Origin: Sutcliffiella horikoshii
GTDB taxonomy: Bacteria; Bacillota; Bacilli; Bacillales; Bacillaceae_I
Assembly: GCF_002157855.1 (NCBI RefSeq)
Contig: NZ_CP020880.1
Location: 3,410,001-3,474,000 of the forward strand
Direction of reading: 5' to 3'
DNA length: 64,000 bases
The position numbers were made by a program, and so were the translations under genes. Of this stretch, positions 1-7,978 are shown piece after piece (position 1 is the first letter of the stretch; every line of letters begins with the position of its first letter). The notes under the pieces were generated by a model. It was given only the letters and a program-made list of their open reading frames with translations. It was not told where the DNA came from and ran no database searches.

Positions 1-315
1 AGCAGAAAACGCATCCTCCCTGTCATCTCCAGCAAAGTCCTCATTTCCCTCTCCGCCTTGATTTCCACGATAAAATGGGGCCATCACCACAAAGCCTTCT
101 GAAGCAAATTGAACGATGCGGCCAACACGAACCTGTCCGACGTTTTTTATGCCACCTCTTAAATATAAAAATCCATCATAATGCCCTTCCGCTTTTGGTT
201 CTGCCATCAATCCCTTAACCTTCAGCCCATCGCTAATATAGGTCACAGTAAAAACATTGATATGCGGACTTGGTGATGGATATGGAGTTTTTTCAACAAT
301 CATCCCGTCTTGCAA
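1..315 (-). CDS. Alpha/beta hydrolase (YtmA-like), 3' end outside window
   Basis: N-terminal part of a prolyl-oligopeptidase-type alpha/beta hydrolase; the rest lies beyond base 1. The visible residues contain a beta-sheet entry followed by the LRGG and APFYRGNQGGEG motifs, which form the oxyanion-hole region in this family. The nucleophile elbow is not in the window, so activity cannot be judged. I chose a TTG start at 315 because GGGGG sits 7-8 bases upstream; an ATG at 303 and an upstream ATG at 345 are alternatives, the latter without a visible ribosome binding site. The gene diverges from the ABC importer genes, as B. subtilis ytmA does from ytlA. Confidence 0.75.
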   Translation of the reverse strand, partial: MQDGMIVEKTPYPSPSPHINVFTVTYISDGLKVKGLMAEPKAEGHYDGFLYLRGGIKNVGQVRVGRIVQFASEGFVVMAPFYRGNQGGEGNEDFAGDDREDAFSA

Positions 316-426
316 AATATTGCCCCCTTTTGACGCACTAGGCATTCACACATATTTAGCCCAAATCATACGCTAATCTATAAAAACATACAAAGCATAT
401 GCCCACAATTTCTGAGGAGGTTGAAC

Positions 427-1422
427 ATGAAAGGTTTAAGAATTGCATTAAGTATTTTATTATCCTTTGCTTTAATCGCTGCCCTTGCAGCTTGCGGTGG
501 CAGCAAAACAGAGAAGGTCCGGATTGCTGAAGTTACCCGCTCTATTTTTTATGCTCCCCAATATGTTGCGATTGAAAAAGGATTTTTTGAAGAAGAAGGA
601 TTGGAAGTGGAACTGACCACGACTTGGGGTGGCGATAAAACGATGACCACCTTATTGGCTGATGGTGCGGATGTGGCATTGGTGGGTTCTGAGACGTCCA
701 TCTATGTGTATGCCCAAGGCTCCAATGACCCAATCATCAACTTTGCCCAGTTGACACAGACAGATGGAACTTTTTTAGTGTCCAGAGAAAAATTAGATAA
801 TTTCACATGGGATGATTTAAAAGGCAGTACATTCCTTGGCCAGCGTAAAGGTGGCATGCCACAAATGGCAGGAGAATTCGCCCTCAAAAAGCATGGCATT
901 GACCCACAAAACGATTTAAACCTTATTCAAAACGTTGATTTTGCAAACATTCCTAGTGCCTTCGCTTCCGGCACAGGTGAATTCGTTCAGTTATTCGAAC
1001 CTCAAGCAAGTATTTTCGAAGCGGAAGGCATTGGATATATCGTCGCTTCCTTTGGAGAAGAATCAGGTCATCTGCCATATACGACCTTTATGGCAAAAGA
1101 AAGCTATCTAAAAGAGAATCCTGAGACAGCAGAGAAATTCACCCGTGCGCTCTACAAAGCTCAACAATGGGTGGAAAATAACCCGGCATCTGAAACTGCC
1201 AAAGTCATTCTGCCATATTTTGAAGATACATCGGTAGAATTAATCGAAACCGTTGTGGACCGCTATAAGAGTCAAGGCTCTTTCGCTACTGACCCTATTC
1301 TAGATCAAGAGGAGTGGGATAACCTACAGAACATCATGGACACAGCCGGCGAACTTCCACAATACGTGGAATACGATACGTTAGTAAATACAACCATTGC
1401 AGAAGAGGTAATGGAAGAATAG
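427..1422 (+). CDS. ytlA: ABC importer substrate-binding lipoprotein (ThiY/NMT1-like)
   Basis: Extracytoplasmic binding protein of an importer for a small organic ligand; the family binds thiamine precursors, sulfonates and nitrate-like compounds, and the ligand here is unknown. A signal peptide ends in a lipobox (LAAC, Cys23). The mature part has the NMT1/ThiY opening YAPQYVAIEKGFFEEEGLEV. ATG 427 is chosen because AGGAGG at 415-420 lies 6 bases upstream; a TTG at 421 abuts that site and cannot serve as start. It forms an operon with the ATPase and permease genes directly downstream. Order and family match B. subtilis ytlA-ytlC-ytlD. Confidence 0.88.
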   Translation: MKGLRIALSILLSFALIAALAACGGSKTEKVRIAEVTRSIFYAPQYVAIEKGFFEEEGLEVELTTTWGGDKTMTTLLADGADVALVGSETSIYVYAQGSNDPIINFAQLTQTDGTFLVSREKLDNFTWDDLKGSTFLGQRKGGMPQMAGEFALKKHGIDPQNDLNLIQNVDFANIPSAFASGTGEFVQLFEPQASIFEAEGIGYIVASFGEESGHLPYTTFMAKESYLKENPETAEKFTRALYKAQQWVENNPASETAKVILPYFEDTSVELIETVVDRYKSQGSFATDPILDQEEWDNLQNIMDTAGELPQYVEYDTLVNTTIAEEVMEE

Positions 1423-1433
1423 GATGATGAACG

Positions 1434-2213
1434 ATGAGTTTATTATCAATCAATAATATAGAACACATCTACTTTACTCCGGAACGGGCTACAAAGGTTC
1501 TTGAAGACATCTCCATCTCCATCGAGGAAGGGGAGTTCATCTCCTTCCTTGGCCCTAGTGGCTGTGGGAAGACGACACTTCTGTCGATTATTGCAGGCCT
1601 TCTTAAACCAACAGAGGGTTCTGTACTTTTAGGCGGTAAACCTTCGAAGGAGTGCGTAGCGGACATTGGTTACATGCTGCAGCAGGATTATCTTTTTCCA
1701 TGGAGGACCATTGAGGAGAATGTACTGCTTGGCTTGAAGATTGCCGATAAACGAACAAAACCTAATATTCAAAGGACCTTACAACTGCTAAAAGATATGG
1801 GACTGCCGGATGTGGAAAAATTATATCCTTCCCAGTTATCGGGTGGAATGAGGCAACGTGCAGCACTTGTCAGAACGCTTGCCACCGATCCTCAACTTTT
1901 ACTTCTTGACGAACCATTTTCAGCACTGGACTATCAGACGAAGCTAAAGCTTGAGGATTTAGTTTTCACCACACTCAAGTCTTTCCAAAAAACTGCCTTG
2001 CTCGTCACCCATGACATAGGGGAAGCCATTGCGATGAGTGACCGAATCTTTTTATTAAAAGCAAACCCTGGACGCATTGCGAAAACATTTATTGTACCAA
2101 AAGAATTGAGAAACATGATTCCATTTGAAGCAAGGCAGCATCCGGATTTCTCCTCCTTGTTCCAAAAGATTTGGAAGGAGCTGGAGCAACTTGAACAAGA
2201 AAGCGAACATTAA
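1434..2213 (+). CDS. ytlC: ABC transporter ATP-binding protein
   Basis: Cytoplasmic ATPase that drives the importer encoded by its neighbours. Walker A is GPSGCGKT at residues 40-47, followed by a Q-loop (QQD), the signature [11 protein letters not shown] and Walker [13 protein letters not shown]. The FPWRT sequence after the Q-loop is typical of the SsuB/TauB/ThiZ type of ATPase for nitrate, sulfonate or pyrimidine ligands. It starts 11 bases after the binding protein stop codon, with only a weak AGGATGA ribosome binding site, which suggests coupled translation. Length 259 residues is normal for the family. Confidence 0.9.
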   Translation: MSLLSINNIEHIYFTPERATKVLEDISISIEEGEFISFLGPSGCGKTTLLSIIAGLLKPTEGSVLLGGKPSKECVADIGYMLQQDYLFPWRTIEENVLLGLKIADKRTKPNIQRTLQLLKDMGLPDVEKLYPSQLSGGMRQRAALVRTLATDPQLLLLDEPFSALDYQTKLKLEDLVFTTLKSFQKTALLVTHDIGEAIAMSDRIFLLKANPGRIAKTFIVPKELRNMIPFEARQHPDFSSLFQKIWKELEQLEQESEH

Positions 2214-2997
2214 TCTCCTTCATCAAGGATATTTAAAACAGCGTAAAAAGGTGACCTATCAGGTAAGGCTGTATCAGTTGGTTATCTTCATCGTCTTTTT
2301 TTCCGCTTGGGAACTTGCCGGAAAAAACAGCTGGATCAACCCATTGCTGTTCAGCTATCCAAGTCGAATCTGGAATCTGTTCTTAGATAAATTAAAGGAC
2401 GGTACGTTACTTTCCAATATCGGCATCACCGTTACCGAAACCATCTTCGGGTTTATTCTCGGTACACTCATTGGAACCATCATGGCTGCCATCCTGTGGT
2501 GGTCGCCGATGATCTCCAGGGTGCTTGAGCCTTATTTAGTCATTCTGAATGCGATGCCTAAAGTAGCACTTGGTCCTATTTTGATTGTTGCCATTGGACC
2601 TAATATGGGGTCAATCATCACCATGGGGGCCATCATTTCGGTTATCATTACGACAATCGTCGTTTACACCGCCTTTAAGGAAGTAGATGATAACTATCTA
2701 AAAGTGCTGAAGACCTTCGGAGCAACCCGCAGGCAACTATTCCAGCAAGCAGTCCTCCCAGCGTCCTATCCTACTATTATTTCCACCCTTAAGGTGAACG
2801 TTGGCTTGGCATGGGTTGGAGTCATTGTCGGGGAGTTTTTGGTCAGCTCCAAGGGCCTTGGCTATATGATCATTTATGGCTTCCAAGTGTTCAATTTCAC
2901 TCTCGTTCTTCTGAGCCTATTGATTATCGCGGTGTTTGCGACAATCATGTATCAACTAGTTGAGTACCTTGAAAAAAAGCTAGTCAAACATACGTAA
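2191..2997 (+). CDS. ytlD: ABC transporter permease
   Basis: Membrane subunit of the same importer, with about six hydrophobic segments. The cytoplasmic EAA-type loop is visible as [20 protein letters not shown], the site that contacts the ATPase. I place the start at TTG 2191, with AAGGAG about 10 bases upstream, giving 268 residues and a 23-base overlap with the ATPase gene. An in-frame TTG at 2125 would add 22 residues that look like read-through of the overlapping gene, and GTG 2250 is another option. The start is therefore uncertain but the frame is not. Confidence 0.85.
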   Translation: MNKKANINLLHQGYLKQRKKVTYQVRLYQLVIFIVFFSAWELAGKNSWINPLLFSYPSRIWNLFLDKLKDGTLLSNIGITVTETIFGFILGTLIGTIMAAILWWSPMISRVLEPYLVILNAMPKVALGPILIVAIGPNMGSIITMGAIISVIITTIVVYTAFKEVDDNYLKVLKTFGATRRQLFQQAVLPASYPTIISTLKVNVGLAWVGVIVGEFLVSSKGLGYMIIYGFQVFNFTLVLLSLLIIAVFATIMYQLVEYLEKKLVKHT

Positions 2998-3002
2998 AAG
3001 TA

Positions 3003-3037
3003 AAGAGCAACCCCTCAAATGGAGTTGCTCTTCTTTA
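3003..3037. terminator. Bidirectional terminator between ytlD and ytkD
   Basis: AAGAGCAAC pairs with GTTGCTCTT across a short loop and is followed by TTCTTTATTTT on the plus strand. It lies between two convergent genes, overlapping the 3' end of the minus-strand gene. Confidence 0.8.
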
Positions 3038-3488
3038 TTTTATCAAGACAATGTGTCAAAACATCATCTTTCATAATGAAACTATATCGATTATCTTTTC
3101 TTATGTTTCCGGGTATCTCTTTCATGAGGACAGGCCCATTCGTTTCAAAGTATGTAGACTGCTTTTCCAACTTATCAATTACGGCAAAATAAACATTCTT
3201 AATAATGACTTTTTCTCTTCCATCCACTTTATACTGCCCTATGTATTTCAACTTGGACACATGTCCACCTGTTTCTTCCTTTACTTCCCTGATTGCACCT
3301 TGATCGGCAGTTTCCCCATCTTCCACTTTTCCCCCTGGAAACTCCATTCCCCTGTTCTTATGACTGGTCAACAGCCACTGATTCTGGTAACGGCAAATTA
3401 CCCAGACGTGTTTGGGGTCTCGAGAAAAAGGATGGTCTTCAAAGGATAACATCACTCGGTTGTTATAAATATCTTCAAACTCATACAT
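3015..3488 (-). CDS. ytkD: Nudix nucleoside triphosphatase (YtkD-like)
   Basis: Nudix hydrolase of 157 residues. The Nudix box runs from Gly52 to about Gly74 and has all key residues: GGKVEDGE, then REVKEETG. The glutamates bind Mg and activate water for pyrophosphohydrolysis of nucleoside triphosphates. In B. subtilis the product at this position, YtkD, hydrolyses oxidised guanine nucleotides and ordinary NTPs; that substrate is transferred by position and family, not proven here. ATG 3488 has GGAG about 13 bases upstream. It is a single gene convergent with ytlD. Confidence 0.85.
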   Translation of the reverse strand: MYEFEDIYNNRVMLSFEDHPFSRDPKHVWVICRYQNQWLLTSHKNRGMEFPGGKVEDGETADQGAIREVKEETGGHVSKLKYIGQYKVDGREKVIIKNVYFAVIDKLEKQSTYFETNGPVLMKEIPGNIRKDNRYSFIMKDDVLTHCLDKIKKSNSI

Positions 3489-3592
3489 ACTATCGAAACT
3501 CCAATATCTCTTTTTTCTTATTTATCTTATCATAGTAGCATCGAAAATGTGAGAGTCAAGTACCCCATTTAGACCATCATTTCTAAAAAAAC

Positions 3593-3913
3593 TTATTCGA
3601 TTAGATCATCCATAAGCCCCTGATCTTTAATATGAGCCTTTGTCGCTTCATCCCCAAGCTCATAAATCATCTTGAACGCCTGCTGTAATCCGTTATCATA
3701 TGCATCATTTTCTCGGTCATAATGGTATTGGACAAACGGAATATGAGCCCGCCAAAACCCTTGCCAATCAGAGGAATAATTCTGGTCAAATATTTCCCTT
3801 AAATGCGTTATTTCCTCATCTGTTGCCTGTATTTGATAATCCCAAGAAGATGCTGTACTCACTTGTGAAATTGAACCCTCAGCTAGTGAAATGTAATACG
3901 TTTTACGCTCCAT
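3593..3913 (-). CDS. Conserved small cytoplasmic protein, function unknown
   Basis: A 106-residue, acidic and aromatic-rich protein without signal peptide or membrane segment. It includes an aspartate/glutamate-rich start to a helix (TDEEITHLREIFDQNY), then WRAHIPFVQYHYDREND and a C-terminal helix. It resembles a family I have seen in Bacillus genomes labelled only as hydrolase or hypothetical, and I cannot name catalytic residues. ATG 3913 is preceded by a GGAAAGGGTGA region. It stands alone between ytkD and the holin-like gene in the same direction. Confidence 0.7.
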   Translation of the reverse strand: MERKTYYISLAEGSISQVSTASSWDYQIQATDEEITHLREIFDQNYSSDWQGFWRAHIPFVQYHYDRENDAYDNGLQQAFKMIYELGDEATKAHIKDQGLMDDLIE

Positions 3914-3985
3914 GTATCTTCACCCTTTCCAGTATCTTCTCTTATTTTCACACAAAACCGCCGCTTTATTCTTTAGTTTCTGTTG

Positions 3986-4384
3986 TTACGAATCCGCCTT
4001 TTTCTTAATGGCATCTATGACTTTCTTCAGTATGTTTGGTATCGGCACACCAATACGAGATGCATTTTCCATGATTGAAATGAATTCATTCACCAAATAA
4101 AATAAAATCGTAACATCTTTTATTAAATTTGCACCTAAAATAATGTCCAACACATGTGCAATACTGACCAATGCAAAAATAAATACTTTTTGTGCAATTC
4201 CCTTAAAACCCACTCGACTTGACAGCCGTTTTTCCACATATGCAGCCATAATTCCTGTTAAATAGTCTACGACGACAAATATAATTAAAAACAACAACAG
4301 TGAGCTGAAGCCTCCATACAAAAAAGACACCATGGATCCCACAAATGATACAGATCCAAGATAGATTAAGTTGTACTTGTCCAT
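3986..4384 (-). CDS. ytkC: Holin-like membrane protein (phage holin 4 family, YtkC-like)
   Basis: Small integral membrane protein of 132 residues with three to four hydrophobic segments and a charged C-terminus (KKVIDAIKKKADS). The signature DYLTGIMAAY followed by LSSRVGFKGIAQK is characteristic of phi29-type and toxin-secretion holins. It has no adjacent endolysin or phage gene, so it is a chromosomal holin-like protein rather than part of a prophage. In B. subtilis the equivalent ytkC also lies beside ytkD and dps. Confidence 0.85.
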   Translation of the reverse strand: MDKYNLIYLGSVSFVGSMVSFLYGGFSSLLLFLIIFVVVDYLTGIMAAYVEKRLSSRVGFKGIAQKVFIFALVSIAHVLDIILGANLIKDVTILFYLVNEFISIMENASRIGVPIPNILKKVIDAIKKKADS

Positions 4385-4530
4385 GACAAATCCCCCTACA
4401 AACTAATTTTTTCTATATTGCATTGTATGCAAATTGCTAACTTCCCGTTACGAATTAGTAGAGTTTTGTGCATGAACTTATTAAATTTGAGGAAACTAAT
4501 CATTATTTTACTAGAGGAGATAGAAGTGAT

Positions 4531-4767
4531 ATGAAATCATTTGAGACGTTTGTAAACAAATATCATAAAAGATGGATCAGGGATGATGAGGATATTGATG
4601 CAGTCGCGTATTCGATTGTTAACAGTTTTACACGAGAGCAATGTATCGATCTTATAGCGGAATTATCGGATGAAGAACTTCATCAAGTGGTAGCGGAATT
4701 GGTGATGGAACAGGTGAAGGAGTTATTGATAAGTGGAGATAACGGGGACCAGGGACTGCTTCATTAA
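4531..4767 (+). CDS. Small acidic protein (DUF6154-like)
   Basis: 78-residue cytoplasmic protein, predominantly helical and acidic. Its layout (short N-terminal helix, DDEDIDAVAYSIV, SREQ-type helix, then DLIAELSDEELHQ) resembles the small DUF6154 family of Bacillus proteins of unknown role. ATG 4531 is selected because GAGGA at 4515-4519 lies upstream; a GTG at 4468 in frame would add 21 residues but has no ribosome binding site. A strong shared terminator follows. Confidence 0.65.
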   Translation: MKSFETFVNKYHKRWIRDDEDIDAVAYSIVNSFTREQCIDLIAELSDEELHQVVAELVMEQVKELLISGDNGDQGLLH

Positions 4768-4790
4768 AAATTAACATTACTCATTAATAA

Positions 4791-4838
4791 AGCCTTATGC
4801 CAGGACTCCGTACAAGTCCTGGCACAAGGCTATTTGTT
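4791..4838. terminator. Strong bidirectional terminator
   Basis: AGCCTTATGCCAGGACT pairs with AAGTCCTGGCACAAGGCT almost completely and is followed by ATTTGTTTTATTT. It separates the small plus-strand gene from convergent dps. Confidence 0.85.
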
Positions 4839-5279
4839 TTATTTACCTAAGAATGCATGCAGCATCCAGTTGTGTTTCTCCACGCTCTGGTGGATAGCAA
4901 GAAGCATGTCACCAGTGGTTTCATCTCCCACTTGGTCTGCAATCTCCATGCCTTCTTTTAACTCTTCTATCAGCGTTGAAAAGTCACTTGCAATGGATTG
5001 AACCATTTGCTCTGCCGTTTCTTTCCCTTCCGCTTCATGGAGGGTGGCTATCTCCAAGATCTCTTTCATCGTTCCAACTGGAGTTCCCTCAATTGCTAGA
5101 AGTCGCTCTGCCAACTCATCAATATGTGTGGCAGCCTCCCCGTACAACTCTTCAAACTTCTCATGAAGTGTGAAGAACTCCGGCCCTTTAACAAACCAAT
5201 GATAATTATGTAACTTAATATAAAGAACGCTCCAGTTTGCTACTTGCTTATTTACTACATCCGTTAATTGATTAGACAT
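4839..5279 (-). CDS. dps: Dps-family DNA-protecting ferritin-like protein
   Basis: 146-residue mini-ferritin that oxidises and stores iron with hydrogen peroxide and shields DNA during starvation or stress. Ferroxidase ligands are visible: His27 (YHW), His39 (LHEKF), Asp54 and Glu58 (HIDELAER), as in Listeria and Bacillus Dps. ATG 5279 has GAAGGAGG about 8 bases upstream. A sigma-B-type promoter lies upstream, so general-stress induction is expected, as for B. subtilis dps (ytkB). No PerR-type box was recognised. Confidence 0.93.
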   Translation of the reverse strand: MSNQLTDVVNKQVANWSVLYIKLHNYHWFVKGPEFFTLHEKFEELYGEAATHIDELAERLLAIEGTPVGTMKEILEIATLHEAEGKETAEQMVQSIASDFSTLIEELKEGMEIADQVGDETTGDMLLAIHQSVEKHNWMLHAFLGK

Positions 5280-5326
5280 TTTGTTCTTTTACCTCCTTCA
5301 AATATATCAATCTTTATATAGGTTTT

Positions 5327-5352
5327 TTACCCCTTATAGCGTCCCCCTAAAC
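5327..5352 (-). promoter_or_regulatory. Sigma-B-type promoter of dps
   Basis: On the minus strand, GTTTAG (5352-5347), a 14-base spacer and GGGTAA (5332-5327) match the sigma-B consensus GTTTAA-N14-GGGTAT at 10 of 12 positions. It lies about 50 bases upstream of the dps start. Confidence 0.75.
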
Positions 5353-5439
5353 AATGGACTTATGCCTTCATAAGTTTTTGATAGAGGGTTATAATGATAA
5401 AATAAGGAAAAATCATTTTATCTGGAGGTGGCCCTCACC

Positions 5440-5595
5440 ATGAAGATTATCCTGATCATCTGCATCATTATTGTATTAGTCGTGCTTTTCTTAACCCTAC
5501 TCTCCACCAACAAAGCCTACAAATACGAACACACCATAGACCCAATCGAACCAACCAAAAACGAAAAGGATCCTGCTGAAGAGGAGAAGAGATAA
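5440..5595 (+). CDS. ytzI: YtzI-like single-pass small membrane protein
   Basis: 51-residue protein: a very hydrophobic N-terminal helix (residues 3-21, nearly all Ile/Leu/Val), a TNKAYKYEHTIDP segment and a charged C-terminal tail. Sequence and position match the small YtzI proteins of Bacillus; function unknown. GGAGGTGG at 5423-5430 lies about 9 bases before ATG 5440. A TATAAT sits near 5390 with a weak TTCATA 17 bases upstream, a possible sigma-A promoter. Confidence 0.75.
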   Translation: MKIILIICIIIVLVVLFLTLLSTNKAYKYEHTIDPIEPTKNEKDPAEEEKR

Positions 5596-5612
5596 ATAAA
5601 GTTTAAAAAATA

Positions 5613-5657
5613 AAAAAAGGGGTCAGACCCCTAAAGGAATTATGCATTAAACGTCGA
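5613..5657. repeat. REP-like dispersed repeat, copy 1
   Basis: A short palindrome GGGGTCAGACCCC is followed by AGGAATT and, at the far end, ACGTCGAA. A second copy occurs at 22277-22320, aligned without gaps over 40 bases with 32 identical. The palindrome plus conserved tail resembles REP-type elements. It lies directly downstream of ytzI, against a second hairpin. Confidence 0.6.
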
Positions 5658-5686
5658 AACCCCCTGAGCGCTAAGCTCAGGGGGTT
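5658..5686. terminator. Hairpin terminator between ytzI and the ycgQ-like gene
   Basis: A perfect 12-base stem AACCCCCTGAGC/GCTCAGGGGGTT with a short loop between convergent genes. The T-run is weak on both strands, so efficiency is uncertain. Confidence 0.6.
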
Positions 5687-5719
5687 CATTGATCTTCACT
5701 ATTATTGTTTGAATGTTGG

Positions 5720-6724
5720 TTAGTAGTATTCATAGATGTAAGGTGAGTCCGGTTGTTCCACTCTTTCAAGTGTATCTACTTCGACGTATGGAAGCGTCCA
5801 GTTATTGTATTGGGTGGTGGTCAAGGTTCCACTCACTTTCACCCAGTCATCATTCTGAAGGTCTCCTGCACCGCTCATAGTGGACAATGTCCCATAAACA
5901 CTGGCATCCGCTACACAGCAAGACAATCCAAATCGTGCGACAACAAACTGATTCTCTGTAAAGTCTGCCTCACGGTACACAAATCCAACCATTTCTATTT
6001 TCTTGCCGACAAATTCATCAATACTCATATCAATGATGTTCATCATCGGAATATACCTTTCATCATCCACGATAATAGTATCCATCTCAAGCATTTCAGC
6101 CTTCAGTTCTTCATAATATCCCTCTGGAGGTTCCTGTAGTTCAAACCCTTCCGGATGTTCTAATGGTGCATCCGCTAACTGTTCATCAATGGTAGGGTCC
6201 CCGTTCTCCTGATCTTCCATATACCCTTCAGGATCATCCAAGTAAGCATCCGCTCTTGATGTGTCAGTGTCAGATTCACCGCTTGCACCGTCAGCACCGC
6301 CTGATGGCCCATCAAATGCTCCCGCCTGCTCACGTTGTTCTACAATCACCTTAGAATTCGTAAAACCGCGCTTATCGATGATCGAGCTGTCCAAAATATT
6401 ATCAGGAAACATAAAACCTGTCACAACAGGCAACACAAACATCGAATAAATCAATATAGATTGAATGGGAGTAGAAGACTCCCCGTGGTCAAATCCACAA
6501 TTACACACTAATTCGTCCTTATTTTTGGATCCACTGCGCCAAATCTGCACTATTCCAAGAATAAACAAAGTTCCCGCTGCAAAATACATGAACGGCATCA
6601 TCCGCGGAGCAATGAAATTCGTTATATCCCCTGTGGCCAGAAGTTTAAAAAACAAGAGAGTAAATCCTAGCAATATGATTCCACGCAAGTAAATGTGGAA
6701 CCCATAATCACGATTGCTTTCCAT
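5720..6724 (-). CDS. TIGR03943-family permease partner (YcgQ-like)
   Basis: 334-residue membrane-anchored protein that pairs with the permease encoded just upstream. The N-terminal part has about three to four hydrophobic segments, with the metal-suited motif CNCGFDH after the second. A long acidic Gly/Asp/Glu-rich linker follows (about residues 140-200), then a soluble domain containing FGLSCCVADASVYG near the C-terminus. The family is found next to UPF0718 permeases and often in zinc-responsive settings. ATG 6724 is chosen over TTG 6727 by spacing to GAGAGG. Cys and His clusters suggest metal binding, by inference. Confidence 0.8.
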   Translation of the reverse strand: MESNRDYGFHIYLRGIILLGFTLLFFKLLATGDITNFIAPRMMPFMYFAAGTLFILGIVQIWRSGSKNKDELVCNCGFDHGESSTPIQSILIYSMFVLPVVTGFMFPDNILDSSIIDKRGFTNSKVIVEQREQAGAFDGPSGGADGASGESDTDTSRADAYLDDPEGYMEDQENGDPTIDEQLADAPLEHPEGFELQEPPEGYYEELKAEMLEMDTIIVDDERYIPMMNIIDMSIDEFVGKKIEMVGFVYREADFTENQFVVARFGLSCCVADASVYGTLSTMSGAGDLQNDDWVKVSGTLTTTQYNNWTLPYVEVDTLERVEQPDSPYIYEYY

Positions 6725-6742
6725 CAATTATCATCCTCTCTC

Positions 6743-7753
6743 CTACAGCACAAGCTGCTGGAAAATAAGTATGGCGGCGAACACAACAATCGTCACAACT
6801 GCCATAAATACAAGTACAAATTTTGTACGGAAGTAAGCAAAAAGCATAAAAGTATTTTTTAAATCTAGCATCGGTCCATAAACCATAAATGCTAACAACG
6901 ATCCTACTGTAAAGGTTGAACCAAACGATGCGGCAACAAAGGCATCTGCCTCCGAACAAAGGGAAAGTACAAATGCAAAAGCCATCATGACCGCTGGAGA
7001 CAATACTTCATTCTGTCCAAGCGCCATCAATACACTGCGATCAAGGAATGTCTGGAATAAACTCGCAATAAACGCACCGGCGATCAAGTATTTCCCCATG
7101 TCAAAAAACTCATCACTAGCATGGTAAAATGTCGCTTTCCATTTGTTCTGCTGAAGTGCCGGCTGCTCAAGTTCCATGTCTTGTCTGCCTTGCAATTCAC
7201 TTTTTGTCCAGCGAAGCTGATTTTTATTATCAAAAAGTAATAACATCAAAAATCCGATAACAATACACAAAATAAAGGCAAGTCCAAATCTACCGTATAA
7301 AATGGTAGGGTCCCCGTTGAATGCAAAGTATGTAGAAGCTACAACCACCGGGTTAAGAATAGGTGCACCTACAAGCAAGACTACTCCTACATGAAGCGGC
7401 ATCCCTTTTTTAATTAATCTGCGAACAACAGGAATAATCGCACATTCACAGATTGGTAAAATGACCCCAAGTAACGCTGCCGGAATAATGGCACCAATTG
7501 GATTTTTAGGTAAGTATTTTTTTATTTTTTCTTCTGAAACAAATGTTTGAATCAACGCAGAGGCGAATACACCAAGTAAAATAAACGGTATGGCTTCAAT
7601 AACAATACTTAGAAAAATAGTATTTACATTCAGCCATGAGCTTGGAATATCAAGAGAGATTTCCTTGAAGTCTATAAAAAAGAATAGGTATAGGAAAACT
7701 CCAATCAAAGCAAGCCCGATCAAATCCTTAAAAAGACTACTGCTTTTCCTCAT
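6743..7753 (-). CDS. UPF0718/DUF318 permease (YcgR-like)
   Basis: Integral membrane protein of 336 residues with eight or so hydrophobic segments in two halves around a hydrophilic loop (about 185-215). The hallmark PICECAIIPVVRRLIKKG is present, followed by VLLVGAPILNPV; the second half repeats this pattern as CSEADAFVAASF. The family is related to ArsP-type permeases and is paired with TIGR03943 proteins; the gene downstream begins 18 bases after its stop. AGGAG precedes ATG 7753. I see no Zur box directly in front of it. A metal or metal-complex substrate is suggested only by context. Confidence 0.82.
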   Translation of the reverse strand: MRKSSSLFKDLIGLALIGVFLYLFFFIDFKEISLDIPSSWLNVNTIFLSIVIEAIPFILLGVFASALIQTFVSEEKIKKYLPKNPIGAIIPAALLGVILPICECAIIPVVRRLIKKGMPLHVGVVLLVGAPILNPVVVASTYFAFNGDPTILYGRFGLAFILCIVIGFLMLLLFDNKNQLRWTKSELQGRQDMELEQPALQQNKWKATFYHASDEFFDMGKYLIAGAFIASLFQTFLDRSVLMALGQNEVLSPAVMMAFAFVLSLCSEADAFVAASFGSTFTVGSLLAFMVYGPMLDLKNTFMLFAYFRTKFVLVFMAVVTIVVFAAILIFQQLVL

Positions 7754-7935
7754 TCTTCTACTCCTATCATATTTTCTATTTTGTATTATAACATATCAAA
7801 CTTTTAAAACTTCACCTTAGTTACTAGCAATATATGTCTAATCTATTAAATGTATGATAGAAAAGTCTGGAAAGATTTTTAGTGTTTCTACTTCTTGATT
7901 CCTCGTGCATATTCCTATACTATATGTAATATCTA

Positions 7936-7956
7936 TAATCGTAATGATTACTATTT
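7936..7956. promoter_or_regulatory. Zur-like operator before the flavoprotein gene
   Basis: The core TCGTAATGATTAC matches the Zur box TCGTAATNATTACGA except for the last two bases. It overlaps the expected promoter region, ending 22 bases before the start codon of the plus-strand gene. Confidence 0.75.
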
Positions 7957-7978
7957 GCAAGAAAGAGGAGTGTTCACT

